12,701 nt of DNA from an uncultured Paenibacillaceae bacterium (GTDB lineage Bacteria > Bacillota > Bacilli > Aneurinibacillales > Aneurinibacillaceae): the NCBI GenBank assembly GCA_937874515.1, contig CALNBV010000031.1, forward strand, positions 1-12,701. Direction: 5' to 3'. Position numbers and translations under genes: made by a program. The stretch's first letter is position 1, and each line of letters begins with the position of its first letter. Positions 7,471-12,701 of the stretch are shown here, piece by piece. The notes beneath the pieces were generated by a model. The model was given only the letters and a program-made list of their open reading frames with translations, did not search any database and was not told the DNA's origin.

Positions 7471-8040
7471 ATGACGAAAAATAAACAAGAAGACATTCTG
7501 GACGCTGCCTTACTCTTATTTGCCACAAGAGGTTTCGATGGGACAACGGTGCCCATGATTGCTGAAAGGGCGAAAGTGGGGGCAGGCACCATCTACCGTT
7601 ACTTTGAAAATAAAGAATCTCTGGTAAATGCCTTGTTCCAGAAATGTGTGATGGAGCTTTCAGAAACAATAAAGAAAGATTTTCCTATTTCTAATGGAGA
7701 CATTCGGGAGCAGTTTCGACACATTTTTAAACGGATGTTTAATTTTGCGAAAAAAGATATAAATGGATTGCTTTTCGTCGATTCTCATTCAGGTGCACGT
7801 TACTTAAATGATCAAAGTAAAAAGTTATTTGCAGACTTTCTCGATTTTTTGAGAATCCTTTTAGAGAATGGAAAAAAACAGGGGATGATTTGCCAATTGC
7901 CTTCTGAAGCGTTAATCTCTATTGTTTATGGAGCCTTTGTTAGATTATATAAGGTGATTCAAACAGGTGTACTGGAAGAAACCCCGGAACTTTTAAAAGG
8001 GGTAGAAGAATGCTGTTGGAATGCGATTAGAGTCCATTGA
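7471..8040 (+). CDS. TetR/AcrR family transcriptional regulator
   Basis: The product (189 residues) is of typical size for the family. The N-terminal DNA-binding domain covers about residues 8-56: ILDAALLLFATRGFDGTT, then a helix-turn-helix with IAERAKVGAGTIYRYF and KESLVNALF, a near-consensus TetR_N pattern. The remainder is the helical ligand-binding and dimerisation domain, whose ligand cannot be read from sequence. The ATG follows GGAGGGTGA by a few bases. The gene lies directly behind a 24-bp palindrome on its own promoter, and the palindrome core is repeated before the MMPL transporter that starts 85 bases after this stop codon. The likely role is a repressor of itself and of the transporter, released by a compound the transporter exports, as in many TetR-efflux pairs. 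That role is inferred. Confidence 0.9.
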   Translation: MTKNKQEDILDAALLLFATRGFDGTTVPMIAERAKVGAGTIYRYFENKESLVNALFQKCVMELSETIKKDFPISNGDIREQFRHIFKRMFNFAKKDINGLLFVDSHSGARYLNDQSKKLFADFLDFLRILLENGKKQGMICQLPSEALISIVYGAFVRLYKVIQTGVLEETPELLKGVEECCWNAIRVH

Positions 8041-8060
8041 TTCTATCGCTTTTCCATAGT

Positions 8061-8080
8061 CGGAATGAATATTCATTCCG
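8061..8080. promoter_or_regulatory. TetR-family operator O2, upstream of the MMPL gene
   Basis: CGGAATGAATATTCATTCCG is a 20-bp perfect palindrome sharing an identical 18-bp core with O1 at 7438-7455. It begins 20 bases after the TetR stop codon and ends 44 bases before the MMPL ATG at 8125. No strong promoter is seen beside it. TATACA at 8082-8087 is a possible -10 without a good -35. Confidence 0.78.
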
Positions 8081-8124
8081 CTATACAAATAAAATATTTT
8101 GATTTATGGGGAAGGAGTAAGGTC

Positions 8125-11100
8125 ATGGGCAAGTGGAAAGGAAAACATTGGAGAATTATATCTTTAGTATTTTGGATTGTAGCAGCTGTACTTTCAGTAA
8201 TCACAATGCCTAATCTTGACCAATTGGTGCGGGAAAAAGGGCAGATTACCATTCCGGCTAATGCACAGAGTGAAGTTGCTAAAGAAATGATGGCTAAAAT
8301 GAATGATGATGGAGGTGAAAATTATCAAATAATTGCTGTTTTTAATAGCAACAGTGAGAATGCTTTAACAGAAAAACAAAAGGAAAAAATTAATACGGTA
8401 ATCAGTGAATTAAAAGGGTCTAAAAAAGAACTAGGCATTAAAGAGATTCTATCTCATTTAGATAATGATAAATTAGAGAAGCAGTTGATCTCCGAAGATC
8501 AAACAACCATTCTGACCCAAATTTCTGTTGCGAAAGAGCAAGGGACCATTACAGAGATCGTCAATCAATTGACCCCGATCATTACAATGAAGGATGTCAA
8601 AACCTACCTTACAGGAAATGAAGTGGTAATGGAGGATTTTGTAAAATCTACCCAGGATGGTGTGAAAAAGACTGAAATCATCGCCATCATTTTCATTATT
8701 GTCGTTTTAATCATTGTATTCAGATCCCCGATTATTCCTGTAGTATCTCTTTTGACAGTAGGAATATCATATTTAATTTCCATGGGGATTATTACGAATG
8801 TAGTGGACAAGTTTAATTATCCCTTTTCCAACTTCACCCAGGTATTTGTGGTCGTTATTCTTTTTGGAATTGGCACAGATTATAACATTTTGCTATACAC
8901 AAGGTTTAAAGAAGAGTTAAGCAAACAAGAAAATCCATTATTAGCCATGAAGATTACCTTCAAAGAAGCTGGAAAAACCGTTTTATATAGCGGACTAGCT
9001 GTTTTTATCGGCTTTGTCGCCCTTATTTTGGCGGGATTTAGGCTGTATCAAGCAACATCTTCCGTCGCCATTGGGATTGCCGTTTTACTTCTCGTATTAA
9101 TGACATTAAACCCATTCTTTATGGTTTTGCTAGGGAAAAAGATGTTTTACCCCATGAAAGGGTTAGAAGGACACAAAGATAGCCGATTATGGAACTTCCT
9201 CGCAAAAAATTCAGTAGGGAGGCCAATAGTAGCCCTCTTATTTATAGGAATCTTATGTATTCCTTTTCTATTAACCTATAATGGGAATCTTAATTATAAT
9301 TCTTTATTAGAAGTAGACGATGCCTATGCATCCAAAGAAGGGGTTAATGTAATTGAGGACCATTTTCCACCTGGATTTTCTTCACCGGCAACACTAATGC
9401 TTCAATCTGATGCAACACTGGACAACCAAAAGTCATTGCAAAGCCTGGACGAAATCGCAGAAAAAATTTCTCAGGTGAAAGGTGTTTCAAAGGTATATAC
9501 ACCTACACGACCTACGGGGGAAAAGATCAAAGAATTATATATTAATGACCAAACAGGGAACCTTTATACCGGTTTAGGGGACGCCAACAGTGGGATTGGC
9601 CAAATAAACAATGGATTATCTTCAACGGAAGGCCAAATCAATATGAAAAGTGCAGGTGACTTATCTAATGTTCAGTCCTTAATCAATGGGACAGGGGATG
9701 TGAAGAATGGCCTTTCCTCATTAAATAATGCTATGAATCAAGTTACTGCCGGGATGAATAATGGAGCAAGTGGTGCTGCTGAAATAGAAAAAGGACTAGC
9801 TTTATTGAATGAAAGTGTTGGGAATGTATCGATAGGGACCTCTCAACTATATCGAGGGTATACAGATTTAGAAAAAGGCTTACGTTTATTTGGCACTTAT
9901 TTTACAAGTATTGGGCAAGGAATCGAGGGAGCCAAACAGGGGTTTGCATTAATTGAAAACACTATGGCAAACTTAATAGCGACCAAACCAGAATTAGCGA
10001 ATGACCCTAATGTGCAAAAAACCATAGGGATTGCAAAATCAGGCCAGGAACAATTGGGCCAGCTTGTAAATCAATTAAATCAATTAAGTGCCCAGTATCA
10101 ATCTGCTATGAATTCTCTTAGCGAGGCCAATGCTTTTCTAGCTAAAGTGAATAATGGATTAATACAAATAAAAAATGGCGTAAGCTCGTTACAAGCAGGT
10201 GCTTCAGAATTAAAAAATGGATTGAATAACGGAGCCAATGGTTCCAACCAGATTAATAATAACGTAGGGAAACTGGAATCAGGCCTGGGACAAATTCATG
10301 ATGGACAAAAACAATTATTGACAGGACTAAATGGTTTTCAGGAGAAATTAGGGTTATTAAAAAATGGGTTAAATAAAAGTACAAATGGATTGAATGAAGT
10401 GAGCACTGGGCTTCAGGATGCACAAAGCTACTTAAAAGGTCTTAGCCAGTCTCAGGCTTCGGAGAAATTCTATATTCCACAGGATGTATTGGAAAGTGAA
10501 GATTTCCAAAAGGGATTGGAAATGTATATGTCCAACGACAAACAATCAGCAAAAATGCTCATTATCCTGGATGTCAATCCTTATTCTAAAGAAGCCATGC
10601 CCATTATTAAAGAGATAAACAATCAAGTTGATGCAGGGTTAAAAGGCAGTGATTTAAGTGGAGCACACGCAGCAATAGGCGGCAAATCCTCACAAAACGT
10701 GGATCTGCAACAAATCGCCAGCAGTGATTTCTTGCGAACTGCCATTATCATGTTAATCGGCATTGGGCTGGTACTTCTTTATATTACCCGCTCCTTCTGG
10801 CAGACCCTTTTTATCATTGCTTCTTTGTTGTTAGCTTACTTTACTTCTTTGGGGATCAGCGAACTCATAAGCGTGAACCTTCTTGGAGGAGATCCATTAA
10901 GTTGGAATGTTCCTTTCTTTAGTTTCATTATGATTGTTTCTTTAGGCGTAGATTACAGTATTTTCTTCATGATGCGGTATAAAGAATTAGAAGATTATTC
11001 ACCTATGGGGATTGTGAAAGCAGCTGGCCGTATTGGTGGAGTGGTCATCTCTGCAGCGATTATTTTAGGAGGTACCTTTGCTGCTTTGATTCCTTCAGGG

Positions 11101-11256
11101 ATTCAAACACTGATTCAAGTCGCTACGGTCGTCGTAATTGGCCTTGTATTACTCAGTGTGGTGATGTTGCCGATGTTTATACCGGCTTTAATGTCACTTT
11201 CAGAAAAAATAAAACCTGTTGGGAAAACATCTAATCATGACATAGTAGAGGTATAG
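8125..11256 (+). CDS. MMPL/RND family transporter with repeat-rich extracytoplasmic loop (YdgH/YdfJ-like)
   Basis: The product (1043 residues) is a membrane transporter of the MMPL branch of the RND superfamily, driven by the proton gradient and exporting lipids or drugs in known members. One N-terminal helix (about 10-28) is followed by a first outer loop. Helices follow at about 184-203, 209-228, 238-258, 288-308, 315-337 and 366-386, then a second outer loop of about 480 residues, then five helices from about 872 to 1020. Each half has a GxxxDY-type motif in a helix, GIGTDYN (D252) and GVDYS (D943), matching the Asp-Tyr proton-relay pairs of MmpL3. Residues about 486-775 of the second loop contain repeated NG-L-x(n)-G-L units like those of YhgE/Pip proteins, probably long helical hairpins. 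The frame is open from an ATG at 8065, but that lies inside operator O2 and has no ribosome site. The ATG at 8125 follows AAGGAG by 7 bases and is preferred. A terminator follows. Cargo is unknown. Confidence 0.9.
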   Translation: MGKWKGKHWRIISLVFWIVAAVLSVITMPNLDQLVREKGQITIPANAQSEVAKEMMAKMNDDGGENYQIIAVFNSNSENALTEKQKEKINTVISELKGSKKELGIKEILSHLDNDKLEKQLISEDQTTILTQISVAKEQGTITEIVNQLTPIITMKDVKTYLTGNEVVMEDFVKSTQDGVKKTEIIAIIFIIVVLIIVFRSPIIPVVSLLTVGISYLISMGIITNVVDKFNYPFSNFTQVFVVVILFGIGTDYNILLYTRFKEELSKQENPLLAMKITFKEAGKTVLYSGLAVFIGFVALILAGFRLYQATSSVAIGIAVLLLVLMTLNPFFMVLLGKKMFYPMKGLEGHKDSRLWNFLAKNSVGRPIVALLFIGILCIPFLLTYNGNLNYNSLLEVDDAYASKEGVNVIEDHFPPGFSSPATLMLQSDATLDNQKSLQSLDEIAEKISQVKGVSKVYTPTRPTGEKIKELYINDQTGNLYTGLGDANSGIGQINNGLSSTEGQINMKSAGDLSNVQSLINGTGDVKNGLSSLNNAMNQVTAGMNNGASGAAEIEKGLALLNESVGNVSIGTSQLYRGYTDLEKGLRLFGTYFTSIGQGIEGAKQGFALIENTMANLIATKPELANDPNVQKTIGIAKSGQEQLGQLVNQLNQLSAQYQSAMNSLSEANAFLAKVNNGLIQIKNGVSSLQAGASELKNGLNNGANGSNQINNNVGKLESGLGQIHDGQKQLLTGLNGFQEKLGLLKNGLNKSTNGLNEVSTGLQDAQSYLKGLSQSQASEKFYIPQDVLESEDFQKGLEMYMSNDKQSAKMLIILDVNPYSKEAMPIIKEINNQVDAGLKGSDLSGAHAAIGGKSSQNVDLQQIASSDFLRTAIIMLIGIGLVLLYITRSFWQTLFIIASLLLAYFTSLGISELISVNLLGGDPLSWNVPFFSFIMIVSLGVDYSIFFMMRYKELEDYSPMGIVKAAGRIGGVVISAAIILGGTFAALIPSGIQTLIQVATVVVIGLVLLSVVMLPMFIPALMSLSEKIKPVGKTSNHDIVEV

Positions 11257-11296
11257 AAGCCAACCCGATGAACACAAAAAAATAATGTAAAGAATG

Positions 11297-11324
11297 AGAA
11301 CCCCCCGCAACTGGGGGTTCTTTG
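11297..11324 (+). terminator. Rho-independent terminator after the MMPL gene
   Basis: AGAACCCCC (11297-11305) pairs perfectly with GGGGGTTCT (11313-11321) around a 7-base loop, followed by a short T stretch. It starts 40 bases after the MMPL stop codon. Confidence 0.8.
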
Positions 11325-11436
11325 TACTGGTTGAATTTTTAAATTTACTACATTGAAAAGGTTTCGGGAATACATAAAAAGATACGAAGCTCTTAAAGTT
11401 GGTGATCAACCTAGATTGTTTAAGTGGAGTGATAAA

Positions 11437-11991
11437 ATGAATCCATTCGTTGATGAATTTGTTCTTAGGGTTGAAAGTCAGGAATGGCTTGAGGATGAGT
11501 ATGCTGATTATGACCTTTGTTCACATGGACAGATTTATCTTAGTGTCAATGGAATCGAAATCACATCTCCGAATATGGGGGAGGAGTGGGGAATAAGTGA
11601 ATCAGCTTTAGCCCTTCTAAGAACTTTAAAACAAGATTATTTTGCAGATCCGGACCAATTGGAAGGTTTAATATTACATGGGTGTGGTTGTATTTTAATG
11701 ATGGGTTGCCCAACTGCGATACATTGGTCTGTTAAACATACTGAAACAGATGTTATATTAAGTGATTTTGTAAAAGTATCAACAATTTCGGACAGTGGCA
11801 TCGTTTATCCAAATTTAAAGGTACAAATTGATAAGAACAAATATAAAGACCAGGTGATTGCTTTTGCATTAACAGCAAGGGATTTTTTTGAAAATAGTCC
11901 TAAAAAGATATTTGATGATAAGTATGACCAGGAAATGTACAAGGCGTTCTGGAGTGAATTTAATGAACTTCTTGAATTTGCTTGCATGTAA
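11437..11991 (+). CDS. Uncharacterised protein with HGCGCILMMGCPTAIHW motif
   Basis: I do not recognise a named function. From the ATG at 11437 the product has 184 residues, with no signal peptide or membrane helix. Distinct blocks are DYDLCSHGQIYL, EWGISESALALLRTL, HGCGCILMMGCPTAIHW (His81, Cys83, Cys85, Cys91, His96 close together) and a C-terminal acidic, aromatic region, FDDKYDQEMYKAFWSEFNELL. The motif GCP-x-x-I-x-W-x-V-KH recalls small uncharacterised bacillar proteins of similar size, but this is memory, not a search. The frame is open upstream to a TTG at 11353 (212 residues), but no ribosome site precedes that codon, whereas GGAG lies 7 bases before the ATG at 11437. The longer form remains possible. 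It stands alone behind the MMPL terminator and has no obvious functional partner. Confidence 0.65.
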   Translation: MNPFVDEFVLRVESQEWLEDEYADYDLCSHGQIYLSVNGIEITSPNMGEEWGISESALALLRTLKQDYFADPDQLEGLILHGCGCILMMGCPTAIHWSVKHTETDVILSDFVKVSTISDSGIVYPNLKVQIDKNKYKDQVIAFALTARDFFENSPKKIFDDKYDQEMYKAFWSEFNELLEFACM

Positions 11992-12004
11992 AATGTATTA
12001 TAAT
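11977..12004 (+). promoter_or_regulatory. Possible promoter of the Uma2-family gene
   Basis: A perfect TATAAT at 11999-12004 has only a weak -35 (TTTGCT, 11977-11982, 16-base spacer) overlapping the end of the preceding gene. It lies 50 bases before the ATG at 12055. Confidence 0.4.
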
Positions 12005-12017
12005 TAGGAATAATACC

Positions 12018-12037
12018 ATTTGCTTACTGAAGCAAAT
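12018..12037 (+). promoter_or_regulatory. Small leader hairpin abutting the Uma2 ribosome site
   Basis: ATTTGCTT (12018-12025) pairs perfectly with AAGCAAAT (12030-12037) over a 4-base ACTG loop. The Shine-Dalgarno AAAAGGAGG starts at the very next base (12038). There is no T tract, so it is not a terminator. It could stabilise the 5' end of the transcript or adjust ribosome access; either role is inferred. Confidence 0.4.
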
Positions 12038-12054
12038 AAAAGGAGGCTGTTTTT

Positions 12055-12621
12055 ATGAGCTTACCTCAGAAGAATTCTATTACTTTAGATGAATACTACA
12101 AGTTGAGAGAAGAATCAGATAGCCTGTTAGAGTATATAGATGGAGTTGTCTTTATGACACCTTCCCCTTCCACCGAGCATCAAAGAATTTCTATGTATTT
12201 AAGTGCTAGGTTGTATAACTTTCTAGAAGGGAAAGAATGTGAAGTATTTCATGCTCCTTTTGATGTGGAACTATATAATGAAAATATTGATGGAAAGAAA
12301 ATCGTCATTCCTGATTTATCAGTTATTAGTGACAAGAATGGATTATTAGAAAACAGGTTTGTTGGTGTACCTAACCTTATCATAGAAATTTTAAGTCCAT
12401 CCAATCAATCCCACGACCTGGTATTTAAATTGAATTTGTATATGCAATATGGTGTAAAAGAGTATTGGATTGTCAATCCAATGCTTAACGCTGTCATGGT
12501 ATATGCATTAAATAATGAAGGACAATATCAACAAATGGAGACCTTAAAAGATAAAGGTGTCATCGAGTCTGAAGTGTTGCAGGGATTTAAAATTAGTTTA
12601 GAAGAACTTTTTTCCAGGTAA
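12055..12621 (+). CDS. Uma2 family (DUF820, PF05685) putative restriction-endonuclease-like protein
   Basis: The product (188 residues) has the typical length and motif order of Uma2/DUF820 proteins, which adopt a PD-(D/E)XK nuclease fold. Visible family marks are LDEYYKLREE near the N-terminus, LLEYIDGVVFMTPSPSTEHQ (the E-x-x-D-G block followed by the P-S-x-x-H block), IVIPDLSVIS with the expected catalytic Asp, LIIEILSPSN with the catalytic Glu, and the YGVKEYWIVNP block with its conserved Lys and aromatic residues. The nuclease centre therefore looks complete. Members are abundant in cyanobacteria and occur scattered in firmicutes; their biological role is largely unknown. The ATG follows AAAAGGAGG by 8 bases. 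The next gene starts 28 bases downstream with no terminator between them, so the two may be cotranscribed. Confidence 0.88.
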   Translation: MSLPQKNSITLDEYYKLREESDSLLEYIDGVVFMTPSPSTEHQRISMYLSARLYNFLEGKECEVFHAPFDVELYNENIDGKKIVIPDLSVISDKNGLLENRFVGVPNLIIEILSPSNQSHDLVFKLNLYMQYGVKEYWIVNPMLNAVMVYALNNEGQYQQMETLKDKGVIESEVLQGFKISLEELFSR

Positions 12622-12649
12622 AGATATAGACTAGAGGAGATTTTAAGTA

Positions 12650-12701
12650 GTGTCTGAAGATAAAAGATTTGTTCATTTAAAAGCTAAAAATATAAGAGAA
12701 A
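12650..12701 (+). CDS. Start of an unrecognised gene (3' end outside window)
   Basis: A GTG at 12650 opens a frame that stays open to the window edge. It encodes 17 visible residues, MSEDKRFVHLKAKNIRE. AGAGGAGA at 12633-12640 lies 9 bases upstream, a good ribosome site. It follows the Uma2 gene after 28 bases and may share its transcript. The fragment is too short to assign a family. Confidence 0.5.
   Translation, partial: MSEDKRFVHLKAKNIRE

Noticed and set aside
9580..10440. Possible DNA tandem repeat array in the MMPL gene
   Set aside because: The recurring AATGG-A/G-TT-type words reflect the protein's Asn-Gly-Leu repeats. Unit lengths and sequences vary and stay in frame, so this is a degenerate protein repeat, not a separate DNA repeat element.

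Overview
The window looks like chromosomal DNA from a low-to-moderate G+C Gram-positive bacterium of the Bacillales type. Evidence for this is the strong AGGAGG-type Shine-Dalgarno sites before nearly every gene, the use of TTG and GTG starts, sigma-A-like promoters, a close relative of Bacillus subtilis YutJ, and an MMPL transporter of the kind found in bacilli. No RNA gene, insertion sequence, CRISPR array or phage gene was seen. Both ends cut through genes: the window opens inside a long U32 'peptidase' and closes 52 bases into an unrecognised gene.

Left part (1-4042, + strand). This holds the C-terminal part of a U32-family protein with a conserved cysteine set, a YutJ-type FAD/NAD(P) oxidoreductase with its own promoter and terminator, and a stand-alone GMC-family flavin oxidoreductase. 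The two flavoproteins are separated by a terminator, so they are neighbours rather than one operon.

Middle (4043-6576, - strand). Three tightly packed genes encode an ABC-2 exporter: one ATPase and two different permeases that share an 'IR-x-G' motif. The genes overlap or nearly touch, each with its own ribosome site. The operon converges on the GMC gene, and an 18-bp perfect hairpin fills the whole gap between the two stop codons.

Right part (6577-12701, + strand). This part is visibly more AT-rich and more accessory in character. It holds a C-terminally shortened metallophosphoesterase, a TetR-family regulator with an MMPL/RND-type membrane transporter, an uncharacterised protein with a Cys-rich motif, a Uma2-family (DUF820) putative nuclease, and the start of a further gene. 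The TetR-MMPL pair is the clearest regulatory module: the same 18-bp palindrome, GGAATGAATATTCATTCC, sits on the regulator's -10/start region and again in front of the transporter. This implies autorepression plus repression of the transporter, relieved by an unknown ligand. The second operator also overlaps the first possible ATG of the transporter frame, so the true transporter start is placed 60 bases downstream, behind a good ribosome site.

I did not find a convincing previously undescribed multi-gene system. The best leads are the twin-operator TetR/MMPL module with its very long repeat-bearing outer loop, the two-permease ABC exporter of unknown cargo, and the small Cys-motif protein.
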